From: Idiomarina loihiensis | GTDB taxonomy: Bacteria; Pseudomonadota; Gammaproteobacteria; Enterobacterales; Alteromonadaceae | Assembly (NCBI RefSeq): GCF_024584785.1 | Contig: NZ_CP074112.1 | Span: forward strand, 806,001 to 870,000 | Reading direction: 5' to 3' | Length of the DNA: 64,000 nucleotides | Shown: one piece after another, positions 1 through 7,607 of the stretch | How the letters are laid out: each line of letters opens with the position of its first letter | Position numbering within the stretch: the first letter of the stretch is position 1 | Made by a program: the position numbers and the translations under genes | The notes under the pieces: model-generated | What the model was told of the DNA's origin: nothing | Databases searched by the model: none | The model's input: only the letters and a program-made list of their open reading frames with translations

Positions 1-27
1 ACTTCAGCCTTTCAGTCCGAGTCAAGA

Positions 28-684
28 ATGGAAATGACAGGTACAGTAGATCAAAGCTTAGACTTTGTTAAGTTACACTCTTTTAAAAACGATTGGGCAA
101 ACATAACATTCACTGTACATAAAGAAAATAGTCATTGCTCTTCTGATTATAGTGCGCTGAGCGGGAACTTGACGAAGACATTCTACAAAGGAATATTAAA
201 GGCTGAAAATCTGGATATAACTATTAATTTCATGCCGTTGAAAAACTTTCTGATTGAAGAGCGCTTTTCGCCTGAAGATGCCTATAATTTCTATTATCCT
301 GTTGATTTCTGCGATCCTGCTGTTTTTCCGAGAGGCGCTATTTACGCCGCCGGAAAAGTAGTTCATGAAGTTTTTCATATTATAGCTTTTCATAATAAAA
401 ATATGCATATATCTAGTGAGGACGAAGAAGAAAGAGCAAATATTTTGCAATTTTGTAATGGGGTTCTTTCCGAACATCATGTAGAGTTTTCAGAAGACTA
501 TTTTTCTTTGGATTTCGAATTAGAAAGATCGTCTATTATGGCTAATAATTTTAGTAGAACCTACAGAGATTCGGCAATTGGCCGCTTAAGTGCGATGGAG
601 AAAGTACGAAATCATTTGACCTCTGACGTTTCTGATGTTGATTTTTGTGAGAAAGAAGTCAGTAGGATTTTGGTTGATATTTAA
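28..684 (+). CDS. Putative zinc-metallopeptidase-like protein (HExxH), family not recognised, possibly 5'-partial
   Basis: I do not recognise this 218-residue protein. Its clearest feature is HEVFHIIAFH at residues 113-122, an HExxH motif with a further His five residues on, followed by an acidic stretch (EDEEERAN, about 131-138) that could supply a third, glutamate ligand. That layout is typical of zincin peptidases, so a metal-dependent hydrolase is plausible but inferred. There is no signal peptide at this start. The frame stays open to the first base of the window, so the true start may lie upstream. Codon use is AT-rich compared with the core genes after 3.1 kb, and IS relics follow, which suggests acquired DNA. 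Confidence 0.6.
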   Translation: MEMTGTVDQSLDFVKLHSFKNDWANITFTVHKENSHCSSDYSALSGNLTKTFYKGILKAENLDITINFMPLKNFLIEERFSPEDAYNFYYPVDFCDPAVFPRGAIYAAGKVVHEVFHIIAFHNKNMHISSEDEEERANILQFCNGVLSEHHVEFSEDYFSLDFELERSSIMANNFSRTYRDSAIGRLSAMEKVRNHLTSDVSDVDFCEKEVSRILVDI

Positions 685-796
685 GAGCAATATGTTGTTT
701 GGCACAATCAGAAAGCTGCGCACGATAAGGTCTGAGCATTCTAGACACCTTTTATTCTCAAGGAGAAGCTAGGCCCTCTAAAGTAGCTAAGAAAGC

Positions 797-886
797 TGAC
801 TGGGGTCTGTCGGTTTACAACGATTAGCTGAGAAAAACTTCATGGTATTTTCTCTCGACATTCGCGACTTTGACAGGCCCCCATCA
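797..886. repeat. Imperfect inverted repeat pair, possible insertion-sequence ends
   Basis: Bases 797-811 (TGACTGGGGTCTGTC) and 872-886 (GACAGGCCCCCATCA) are inverted copies matching at 12 of 15 positions. They lie just beyond the 3' end of the IS3 transposase relic. TG-starting, C/G-rich ends are common for IS3-family elements, so one copy may be that element's terminal repeat and the other a fragment of a second copy. The rest of 685-917 shows no gene I can support. Confidence 0.35.
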
Positions 887-917
887 TTAAAACCACTCGC
901 TGAATGAATTGAGCTGT

Positions 918-1343
918 TCAATTTCCAACGGATGCCACAAACTGCGAGGGTGGCAGATTATTTGAAGCCCGGTGAGGGCAACTCTTGTTATAGTCATCCC
1001 GCCAAGCTTCGATTTTTAATTTAGCATCGGTTAGTGATTCGAAACAGAGGCAGTTAAGACATTCATCACGAAAACTTCCGTTTAGTGACACGATATACGC
1101 ATTGTCAGTCGGCTTGCCTAGACGCGAGAAGGCTAGCTTCACTTTGTTCGCATAAGCCCAGAGGGCTATCATTTGGCCTGCAAACTCGCCGCCGTTTATG
1201 CAATAAATACGTGCTGGAGCGCCTCGCTGACGACAAAGTTGGATTAGTGTAGCGACTACATTTCCTAAACGTAATCGAGCCCCAATATCGGCTGCCACAC
1301 ATTCTCGTGGGTATGTATCAACAACGGTCAGGATTGGGAACTT
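918..1343 (-). pseudogene. Degraded IS3-family transposase (OrfB) C-terminal fragment
   Basis: Reading on the minus strand from about 1343, the translation runs through LTVVDTYPRECVAADIG, then INGGEF, SRLGKPTDNAYI, LNGSFRDECLN and YNKSCPHRA. This is the rve integrase core of IS3-family OrfB from its first catalytic block to the C terminus. The second-block Asp of the usual DNG.EF motif is Ile here (INGGEF), and everything upstream of LTVVD is missing, so the element is dead. An intact 126-codon frame covers 918-1298, but homology continues in frame, without a start codon, to about 1343. The relic abuts the ribosome-binding site of the next plus-strand gene. Confidence 0.85.
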
Positions 1344-1363
1344 GTTACCGTGAGGAGAAATTT

Positions 1364-1795
1364 GTGGTTAGACTAATCTTACTGATTTTTTTACTATCGT
1401 CGTCTACGGTCAAAGCTGACAATGTTGAAGTGTTTTATAACGGGTTTTGGTCTCATAGCCCTTTTCCAACAACTTTAGAGCGTTTGCGTAAGACTTATTC
1501 TTTGCATTTTTCTATACATAGATATTCGATACCCGAAGAGTATTTAGATATTTTAGAAAAAGGCTTCCAACCTAACGAAGATAAATCTCTCTCTGTGGAT
1601 TATGTATTCTACTTAATCGAGACTAATGACAGTGGTGAGATAGTGAAAGAATTGGCTGGTGGAAATAATATTTTATTTAATTTAACCAACAGTACTTTTA
1701 AGCGTTTAAGCGAAGTGGAGAAGAAGAAATTAAATAATTATATTAAGGATATAAGCTGCGACGATTCGGACTTCTTACCATACAAAAAGCTGTAA
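1364..1795 (+). CDS. Small exported protein of unknown function
   Basis: The longest frame opens at 1307, but I place the start at GTG 1364: GAGGAG at 1352-1357 sits six bases before it, and the upstream part is read from the IS3 relic. With this start the protein (143 residues) begins with a textbook signal peptide, VRLILLIFLLSSSTVKA, followed by DNVEVFY. The mature part is about 125 residues, has no motif I recognise, and ends in a Lys-rich helix (EVEKKKLNNYIKDI). It is probably periplasmic or secreted. Composition is AT-rich like its neighbours. It stands alone between two IS relics. Confidence 0.6.
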   Translation: MVRLILLIFLLSSSTVKADNVEVFYNGFWSHSPFPTTLERLRKTYSLHFSIHRYSIPEEYLDILEKGFQPNEDKSLSVDYVFYLIETNDSGEIVKELAGGNNILFNLTNSTFKRLSEVEKKKLNNYIKDISCDDSDFLPYKKL

Positions 1796-2016
1796 ATATA
1801 TTGTGAGTCGAAAGCCAGGGTAACCGCATGAGTGTACATTAATTCATCATCTCGTTGAAGCCCGCAGATAATACAGCCTCCAGATATTCGGCTTTCATCC
1901 ATGCTCGCTTTTGTTTGGCCGGGATACTGCCTTTTGATGATTCTGCGCGCAGCATGTTTGTGATCGTAACTAGAACCACACACCGGCCAAGTAATTGTCG
2001 CTGAGGTGGATCAGTT

Positions 2017-2170
2017 TTATTCCGTTGCCGCCATATTCATGCTCAGTGAGATATTCCACGGCAGTAAATGGTCTAGATCATCGCCATCGCTTATCAGTGG
2101 CAATTGCTTAAACAGAGCCATGAGGCAGGGCAAGATCGCAGTTAATCCAGCTAACGGCTCAAATTTTGGC
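2017..2170 (-). pseudogene. IS66-type transposase C-terminal relic
   Basis: The minus-strand frame reads PKFEPLAGLTAILPCL, then FKQLP, DDLDHLLPWN and a stop at 2017-2019. The ending (Leu-Pro, a spacer with acidic residues, then LLPWN) is the usual C-terminal signature of IS66-family TnpC proteins. The N-terminal bulk of the transposase is absent. The plus-strand frame over the same bases (2006-2224) is best read as a shadow. Between 1796 and 2016 I see no gene: the minus-strand frame at 1738-1983 has no ribosome-binding site and resembles nothing known to me. Confidence 0.45.
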
Positions 2171-2228
2171 AATGTTCCAAAAACTGAGCAGCGAGCGCGA
2201 AGTCACATTGAATTAGAGAATTAAAATT

Positions 2229-2669
2229 ATGGATATAGCACTGCTAGCTCTAGCCAATAAAAGGGCAAATGATCATCTTCTTAAGTGTCAGTTGGATAGG
2301 TTGATTGTTTCAAGTATCGAGTTGCGCCTATGCTTCTTGACAGAATCATTTCCAAAAAAAGAAATTTGGTTAACTGTTTCAGGTGCTGCATGGGTCGATG
2401 ATCAATCAGAAAAAGAGGGTGACTTTTTTTTGCAGCGAGGTCGGTTTTTATCCCAAATTTATATGCTTATGGGGGAAGGTGTAACAAGTGTAGAAGTTCA
2501 CAAAGACGGACAGCTTTCGCTATCAGTTGGGCAGCAAAATCTCGTTGTAGAACCTGATGAAGAAAGCTTTGAAAAGGTTTGGTCAATTACTCCAGATAAC
2601 AGTTCTCAGTTCGCCGAGTTTGACTGGTATGTAACTTACACAGACAGTCGTGAGCTACATGTTAAATAG
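2229..2669 (+). CDS. Hypothetical cytoplasmic protein
   Basis: This is a 146-residue acidic protein with no signal peptide or membrane segment and no family I recognise. It is predicted to be mostly beta-strand: LRLCFLTESF, EIWLTVSGAAWVDD and ITSVEVHKDGQLSLSV-type alternation. Small acidic beta-rich proteins in such settings are often immunity proteins of polymorphic toxins, but no partner toxin is visible, so that remains a guess. The start is the ATG at 2229, with no strong Shine-Dalgarno. It lies just after the IS66 relic, and its last eight bases overlap the convergent frame at 2662-2895. Confidence 0.5.
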   Translation: MDIALLALANKRANDHLLKCQLDRLIVSSIELRLCFLTESFPKKEIWLTVSGAAWVDDQSEKEGDFFLQRGRFLSQIYMLMGEGVTSVEVHKDGQLSLSVGQQNLVVEPDEESFEKVWSITPDNSSQFAEFDWYVTYTDSRELHVK

Positions 2670-2895
2670 ACAACGTTTGAATCCAAAGCAGACAAAGCTC
2701 TTCAGCAAATTCACCATCTTTACAGTGGCCAAGTGACTTTTTACCGTCGGGCGTGGTTCGAACAAGGTGATCTGGGTAATCTGCCATTTTGCCATATCGC
2801 GTCTGCCCCTGAGCCAGCAACTCACTGCTTAACTTCCCAGATTGGCTATCGCGCTCGACTTCCTCAGACAGGGCGAGCACATCAAGATAAGTCAT
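2662..2895 (-). CDS. Small hypothetical protein, doubtful
   Basis: A 77-residue minus-strand frame starting at an ATG (MTYLDVLALSEEVERDSQSG). It has ordinary amino-acid usage and a possible amphipathic N-terminal helix but no motif. It converges on, and overlaps by eight bases, the hypothetical at 2229-2669. It may be a genuine small gene, a remnant of a larger mobile gene, or chance. Nothing upstream (2896-3008) looks like a clear promoter. Confidence 0.3.
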   Translation of the reverse strand: MTYLDVLALSEEVERDSQSGKLSSELLAQGQTRYGKMADYPDHLVRTTPDGKKSLGHCKDGEFAEELCLLWIQTLSI

Positions 2896-3008
2896 AACTA
2901 TTCACTATTCAGATGAGACGGTGCAAGGTTTCGTGTCAATGCGATGCTTGGTGGCAAAAGCCATCAGTTTTGCAGTAAGGCATGAACACACCGCAACGTT
3001 GGTGTGTG

Positions 3009-3125
3009 ATGCTCCGAAAAGTAAATTATTGTGACAAAGCCTGTGCCGAAAGCTTCTTTCACTCATTAAAAGTGGAAGCGCTTCAGGACGATCCCATCAT
3101 AAATAAAAAAGCACAGCTCAGATAG
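3009..3125 (+). pseudogene. Second IS3-family transposase relic
   Basis: The plus-strand frame reads MLRKVNYCDKACAESFFHSL and continues KVEALQDDPI before a stop at 3123-3125. C(Y/W)DNACAESFFHSLKVEA is the third catalytic block of IS3-family OrfB, containing the catalytic Glu (AES). The usual Asn after Asp is Lys here. Only about 30 codons survive, and similarity fades after DDPI. Its type differs from the relic at 918-1343 (ESFFHSLK against SLNGSFRDE), so at least two different IS3-group elements have decayed here. Confidence 0.75.
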
Positions 3126-3139
3126 AGTTGTGCCTTTTA
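3104..3139 (-). terminator. Rho-independent terminator of slyD
   Basis: GCACAGCTC (3111-3119) pairs with GAGTTGTGC (3125-3133) across a five-base loop, with one G-U pair. In the minus-strand sense the stem is followed by a T-rich tract (complement of AAATAAAAAA). It lies about 25 bases past the slyD stop codon. Confidence 0.75.
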
Positions 3140-3163
3140 TCATTATTAAGTCGATGTGGTTAG

Positions 3164-3652
3164 TTAGCCGTGCTGGTGATTACCGTCAGCATGAACGTGA
3201 CCATGGTCAAGTTCACTCGGATCTGCATCACGAACTTCCACTACTTCAACGTTAAAGGTTAGTTCAACGCCAGCTAGCGGATGGTTACCGTCAACAGTAA
3301 CTTCTTCGTCAGCTACGTCGACAATCATTACTGATTGCTCACCGTGGTCAGTACTTGCACGGAATTGCATACCAACGGCAACTTCATTATCACCAAACAG
3401 GCTCCGTGGAACTGTCTGAATAAGACCTTCGTGGCGTTCGCCATAAGCGTCAGCAGGGGCAATTTCTGCATCAAACTTATCACCAGAAACTTTGCCGGCT
3501 AAAGCGTCTTCTAGTCCTTTAATTAACATGCCACGGCCAAAGATAAACTGGAGTGGTTGACCTTCTTTTGATTGGTCTAGTACGTTTCCTTCTTTGGTTT
3601 TCACGGTGTAGTGAATACCAACAACTTTGTCCTGGCTAATTGATTGAGTCAT
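3164..3652 (-). CDS. slyD: FKBP-type peptidyl-prolyl cis-trans isomerase SlyD
   Basis: A cytoplasmic prolyl isomerase and chaperone. The 162-residue protein has the split FKBP domain (VVGIHYTVKTKEGNVLDQS, FIFGRGMLIKGLEDAL) with the inserted-flap chaperone domain in the middle (about residues 68-125), then the returning strand HPLAGVELTFNVEVVEV. The C-terminal tail is His-rich (HGHVHADGNHQHG), as in SlyD proteins that bind nickel, though shorter than in E. coli. The tail and insert distinguish it from FkpB/SlpA-type enzymes, but the latter cannot be fully excluded. It overlaps the ygfZ stop by four bases on the same strand, so the two are probably co-transcribed. Confidence 0.9.
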   Translation of the reverse strand: MTQSISQDKVVGIHYTVKTKEGNVLDQSKEGQPLQFIFGRGMLIKGLEDALAGKVSGDKFDAEIAPADAYGERHEGLIQTVPRSLFGDNEVAVGMQFRASTDHGEQSVMIVDVADEEVTVDGNHPLAGVELTFNVEVVEVRDADPSELDHGHVHADGNHQHG

Positions 3653-4593
3653 GATTCATCCAAGTTATAAGGCAGTGGGTAAATTTCCAAAAGACTCGCG
3701 TCATCATCCTTCAGTCGTAATCGCGTAGATGCTTCAATATCATTGGGCAACACTGCTAATACGTCGAGTTGATGCTTGGCATGGCTCACTGCATTAATTA
3801 CCGTGCCGGCACGCCGCCAATTGTCGCCAAGCTGCTGTTCTATGGTTGCTCCTGGAGCTGCCATTTCAGCTTGGCCACGAAGACGAAAAAGTGCACGCTT
3901 CTGCTTACCCAGATATTTCATCCGGGCTATGGTCTCTTGGCCGATATAACACCCCTTCGTAAAACTAATGCCATTTAATGCTTGAACATTAAGCATTTGG
4001 GGTACGTATTCCTGTATTGTACCTGAAAGTAGGGTAGCTCGGCCACGCTCTATTTCCAGGGTATGCCATAGTTTGCTTTCAGAGTTAGTAGGTAAGTCAT
4101 CTTGCTTACTAACAATCAGAAACTGGTCTGGCTGGGAGCCTAATTGTAATGCCACCGCAGTTTCTGTAGGTGTAGCTGCTTGTAGCGAGTTACTACATAA
4201 CGGATGTTGGAGCTGTTCCGCTAACCGCGCTGGTGCGGCAGTACCAAATAAACCATAAACACTTAGGTTAGTAGACTCATCGACAATGGTAGTTTGGCTA
4301 AACACGCCAAATTTCTGCAATTGAGCTAAAGAGGCCTGAAGTGCAGGTAACGTCGTAATAAGCAGTACACTTTCGTGCCAACGCGTCACGAATAAAGTAC
4401 TAAGTGCTTTTCCTTTATTGTCACAATGAGCTGCGTATAACCAATTAGAGTCTCCAAGTTGGTTCATGTCACAGGTAAGCTGTCCCTGTAAAAACGTATC
4501 CGTTTGTGGTCCAGTTAGAGATACTACACCGTATTCTGGCAATGAAACCGTTACGTATTCTGGGGGAGCTTTGGTAAACTCTGTTGTTAACAC
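3649..4593 (-). CDS. ygfZ: tRNA-modifying / Fe-S repair protein YgfZ (folate-binding)
   Basis: A GcvT-like tetrahydrofolate-binding protein that supports Fe-S enzymes such as MiaB. The family signature KGCYIGQE, with its conserved Cys, is present near residue 215, and the N-terminal GcvT fold is seen in the LTGPQTDTFLQGQLTCD stretch. I start it at GTG 4593: a GAGGT Shine-Dalgarno at 4601-4605 is well spaced. A longer frame opens at TTG 4653 but would overlap the leader of the divergent sdhE. Pairing of ygfZ with divergent sdhE is a conserved gammaproteobacterial arrangement. Confidence 0.92.
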   Translation of the reverse strand: MLTTEFTKAPPEYVTVSLPEYGVVSLTGPQTDTFLQGQLTCDMNQLGDSNWLYAAHCDNKGKALSTLFVTRWHESVLLITTLPALQASLAQLQKFGVFSQTTIVDESTNLSVYGLFGTAAPARLAEQLQHPLCSNSLQAATPTETAVALQLGSQPDQFLIVSKQDDLPTNSESKLWHTLEIERGRATLLSGTIQEYVPQMLNVQALNGISFTKGCYIGQETIARMKYLGKQKRALFRLRGQAEMAAPGATIEQQLGDNWRRAGTVINAVSHAKHQLDVLAVLPNDIEASTRLRLKDDDASLLEIYPLPYNLDES

Positions 4594-4682
4594 GCTAATC
4601 ACCTCGTTTTCCGCTATTAATGTCAAAGGTGGGGACGAATTATGATTATACAAGTACTTTTTATGGGTCAGAAGGAATCATC

Positions 4683-4955
4683 ATGCAAAAACTTCAACAA
4701 AACGCCGAATCTTTAAAAAATAAAAACCGATTACGGTGGGCTTGTCGCCGAGGAATGCTAGAGCTTGATGTGCTATTTATGCCATTTGTAGAAGATGCTT
4801 ACGATGACTTAGACGCTGCTCAGCAAGAAGCCTTTCGGCGTCTACTAACGTGCGATGATCCGGATCTCTTTGCTTGGTTTATGGGGCATCAAGAGTGTGA
4901 AGATAAAGAGTTAGCCGGCATGGTGGAGTTTATTCTGAGCCGAGTAAAAGTTTAG
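4683..4955 (+). CDS. sdhE: FAD assembly factor SdhE (YgfY/CptB)
   Basis: A small protein that promotes covalent flavinylation of succinate dehydrogenase SdhA. The 90-residue product has the family motif RRGMLELD (RGxxE), needed for SdhA interaction, and the helical ending CEDKELAGMVEFIL. The start is ATG 4683, chosen for AAGGA at 4672-4676; the frame extends upstream to 4620 without support. The next gene starts on the last base of its stop codon, matching the usual sdhE-ygfX operon. Confidence 0.95.
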   Translation: MQKLQQNAESLKNKNRLRWACRRGMLELDVLFMPFVEDAYDDLDAAQQEAFRRLLTCDDPDLFAWFMGHQECEDKELAGMVEFILSRVKV

Positions 4956-5263
4956 TGGCGCTGCTGCGGCTAGCCCTACAGCCTTGGCGTCGGTTTGCTG
5001 TGTCGACTCAGATTTGGGGAGTCGACACAGAGACCGGTAACTGGATGCAACTGGATGATTTAGATCAACGTCAGTGGCAGGCAGCAGCATTGAGTTGGGT
5101 CACACCTTGGTTTTTGCTAGTACGGCTACACCAAAGTGACCAGCCGCACCAGCACCGATGGTGGTGGTGCTGGCAAGGCTGGGTCAGCGAGGCTGATTAT
5201 CGACGATTATCGAGATGGCTGTTGCGGCGGCGTGAGTACAGTGGGTTGGGCATTCGGAAGTAA
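4955..5263 (+). CDS. YgfX/CptA-like protein lacking the N-terminal membrane segment
   Basis: Position and the C-terminal sequence ([12 protein letters not shown], a W-rich stretch, [13 protein letters not shown]) match YgfX/CptA, the inner-membrane partner of SdhE described in E. coli as affecting cell division and SDH. Normal YgfX is about 135 residues with two N-terminal membrane helices. This one is 102 residues from GTG 4955 and starts directly in the soluble part ([17 protein letters not shown]), so it may be cytoplasmic or decayed. The start overlaps the sdhE stop by one base and the 3' end overlaps nadB by 57 bases in convergent orientation. Confidence 0.65.
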   Translation: MALLRLALQPWRRFAVSTQIWGVDTETGNWMQLDDLDQRQWQAAALSWVTPWFLLVRLHQSDQPHQHRWWWCWQGWVSEADYRRLSRWLLRRREYSGLGIRK

Positions 5264-6823
5264 CTCAGGATAGTCTAAGTTGTAATGCAAACCCCGGCTT
5301 TCATGACGTGCCATGGCGCAGCGCACGATGAGTTCTGCCACGGTAACCAAATTTCGCAATTCGAGTAGGTTATTACTAACTTTACAGTGGCTATAATATT
5401 CGTGAATTTCTTGCTGTAATAACTCAATTCGCCGCAATGCACGCTCTAAGCGCTTATTAGTGCGAACAATACCAACGTAATCCCACATAAATAGGCGCAA
5501 TTCATGCCAGTTGTGTTGAATAATCACTTCTTCATCAGAATCACTGACTTTACTTTCATCCCAAGCAGGAAGTTGTGTTAATAATTCCATTTGATTAACA
5601 CGTGCGGAAATGTCTTGTGCTGCCGAACGGGCGAAGACCAAGCATTCTAACAACGAATTACTAGCCATGCGGTTCGCACCATGAAGACCTGTGTAGGCGA
5701 CTTCGCCGATAGCATATAAGTTATGGATATCAGTACGCGCATTTAAATCAGTCTTTACGCCACCACAGGTATAGTGTGCCGCTGGTACCACTGGCATCGG
5801 TTGCTGGGTAATATCAATCCCGAGGCTTAGACACTTTTCATAAATATTCGGGAAGTGTTCGCGTATAAAAGCAGCTGGTTTGTGCGATATATCTAGATAC
5901 ATGCAATCTGCTCCGAGACGCTTCATTTCATAATCGATGGCTCTCGCCACCACATCGCGCGGCGCTAGTTCTGCGGCTTCATGAAAATCAGGCATGAACC
6001 TACTACCATCAGGGCGTTTTAGTACAGCGCCTTCGCCTCGTAAGGCTTCTGTCAGCAAGAAAGTCTGCGCGTTAGGGTGAAACAAGCAGGTTGGATGAAA
6101 CTGATTGAATTCCATATTAGCGACTCGGCAGCCAGCTCGCCACGCCATAGCAATACCATCACCGCTAGCGATATCCGGATTACTGGTGTATTGATACACT
6201 TTGGAGGCACCGCCCGTAGCCAATGCCACAAACTTTGCGGCTATGGTTTCCACCTGTTCGGTAACTCGATTCCAGATATAGGCGCCATAACAGCGACCAC
6301 TGCTACCACCGATATGCTTATCGGTAATTAAATCGATCGCATTGACGCGCTCGACGACCTGAATATTGGGATGTTTTTTAACTTCATCTACTAGGGTGGT
6401 TTGAACTGCTTTACCAGTTGCATCAGCAGCATGCAAAATACGGCGATGACTATGACCGCCTTCTTGGGTTAAATGAAAACGAGGTTGGCCTTGCTCATCA
6501 GCAACGCGGTCGAATCCGACTCCAAGTTCAATCAGCCACTGTAAACTTTGCTTCGCATGGCGAGTGGTAAACTCTACAGCTGCCGGTTCACATAAACCGG
6601 CGCCCGCAATCAACGTATCCTCAATGTGGCTTTCAATGCTATCATTCTCGTCAAAGACGGCAGCAATGCCTCCTTGCGCGTAATAGGTTGAACCTTCAGT
6701 GAGAGGGCCTTTAGATAAAACGATAACGCGAGTTTGAGCGGCTAACTGTAAAGCTAAAGTTAAACCTGCAGCACCGCTGCCAATAACTAGCACATCGCAT
6801 TGATAATGAGCGTGTTGTTCCAT
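5207..6823 (-). CDS. nadB: L-aspartate oxidase
   Basis: A flavoenzyme that oxidises L-aspartate to iminoaspartate, the first step of de novo NAD synthesis. The 538-residue protein has the FAD-binding GSGAAGL near residue 15, the active-site region [21 protein letters not shown] and the C-terminal helical domain of the succinate dehydrogenase/fumarate reductase flavoprotein family. The start is ATG 6823 ([15 protein letters not shown]); the 50 codons upstream in frame have no homology and cover the rpoE promoter region. nadB divergent from rpoE is a conserved arrangement. Confidence 0.97.
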   Translation of the reverse strand: MEQHAHYQCDVLVIGSGAAGLTLALQLAAQTRVIVLSKGPLTEGSTYYAQGGIAAVFDENDSIESHIEDTLIAGAGLCEPAAVEFTTRHAKQSLQWLIELGVGFDRVADEQGQPRFHLTQEGGHSHRRILHAADATGKAVQTTLVDEVKKHPNIQVVERVNAIDLITDKHIGGSSGRCYGAYIWNRVTEQVETIAAKFVALATGGASKVYQYTSNPDIASGDGIAMAWRAGCRVANMEFNQFHPTCLFHPNAQTFLLTEALRGEGAVLKRPDGSRFMPDFHEAAELAPRDVVARAIDYEMKRLGADCMYLDISHKPAAFIREHFPNIYEKCLSLGIDITQQPMPVVPAAHYTCGGVKTDLNARTDIHNLYAIGEVAYTGLHGANRMASNSLLECLVFARSAAQDISARVNQMELLTQLPAWDESKVSDSDEEVIIQHNWHELRLFMWDYVGIVRTNKRLERALRRIELLQQEIHEYYSHCKVSNNLLELRNLVTVAELIVRCAMARHESRGLHYNLDYPELLPNAQPTVLTPPQQPSR

Positions 6824-6904
6824 AAAGTATGTTGGATATCCGCGTGCAAGACGCTGTGTTGCCAAATAGATAAACCCGATTTTACTCTTTTGAATTTTTT
6901 TTGC

Positions 6905-6931
6905 GAACTTTTTACTCGGTGATAGGTCATA
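6905..6931 (+). promoter_or_regulatory. Candidate sigma-E promoter of rpoE
   Basis: GAACTT at 6905-6910, then a 16-base spacer, then TCATA at 6927-6931. The -35 matches the sigma-E consensus GAACTT exactly, and the -10 keeps the TC start of TCTGA/TCAAA. It is 66 bases before the rpoE start, where autoregulated rpoE promoters are expected. Confidence 0.55.
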
Positions 6932-6996
6932 GCTACAGATAAGAAAAACGGGGCCTATCATCTGACGTACCAAGGGGTTGAGGAGAACAAGCTCGG

Positions 6997-7575
6997 ATGA
7001 GCGATTTAGATACAGATAAAGCCCTGGTAGAACGAGTTCAACAAGGTGATCAACGAGCGTTTGATTTACTTGTTAAAAAATATCAGCACAAAGTGATGAG
7101 CCTAATAGCGCGGTACGTGAAGCAGCCTGCGGATGTGCCAGACGTAGCTCAAGAAACTTTTGTGAAAGCTTACCGAGCTTTGGCAAACTTTAGAGGTGAT
7201 AGTGCTTTTTATACTTGGCTCTATCGAATTGCTGTAAACACCGCCAAAAATTATTTGGTATCGCAAGGGCGAAAACCTCCTGCGAGTGATGTAGATGCAG
7301 AAGAAGCAGAATATTATGAAGGAGCTGGTGCTCTCAAAGACGGAGCATCGCCCGAAAGTTTATTACTGACCGATGAGATTCGTGATGTGGTGATGCGGAC
7401 CATCGATGGATTACCAGAGGACTTACGCCAAGCGATTCTCCTTCGTGAGATAGAAGGTTTAGGTTACGAAGAAATAGCGATTGAAATGGATTGCCCCATT
7501 GGTACTGTGCGGTCTCGAATTTTTCGGGCTCGTGAAGCAATAGACCAGCAGTTGCGGCCATTATTAGAGCGTTAA
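6997..7575 (+). CDS. rpoE: RNA polymerase sigma-E factor (ECF)
   Basis: The extracytoplasmic-stress sigma factor. This 192-residue protein has region 2 ([50 protein letters not shown]) and region 4 ([30 protein letters not shown]). It is the length of E. coli RpoE and leads the canonical rpoE-rseA-rseB-rseC operon, from which its release from RseA by regulated proteolysis can be inferred. GAGGAG precedes the ATG. The candidate promoter upstream suggests self-activation. Confidence 0.98.
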   Translation: MSDLDTDKALVERVQQGDQRAFDLLVKKYQHKVMSLIARYVKQPADVPDVAQETFVKAYRALANFRGDSAFYTWLYRIAVNTAKNYLVSQGRKPPASDVDAEEAEYYEGAGALKDGASPESLLLTDEIRDVVMRTIDGLPEDLRQAILLREIEGLGYEEIAIEMDCPIGTVRSRIFRAREAIDQQLRPLLER

Positions 7576-7607
7576 ATATAAGTGCGCAAAATTACTGAGG
7601 AATAACT

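Noticed and set aside
1738-1983. Minus-strand frame of 81 codons after the exported protein gene
   Set aside because: It overlaps the 3' end of that gene, has no ribosome-binding site and no recognisable motif; other frames over the same bases are equally open.
2006-2224. Plus-strand frame of 72 codons
   Set aside because: The minus strand here encodes the IS66-type ending (FKQLP and LLPWN), so the plus frame is probably a shadow.
1-3130. Chromosomal integron cassettes (several plus-strand orphan genes in a row)
   Set aside because: I found no attC-like paired core sites between the genes and no integrase.
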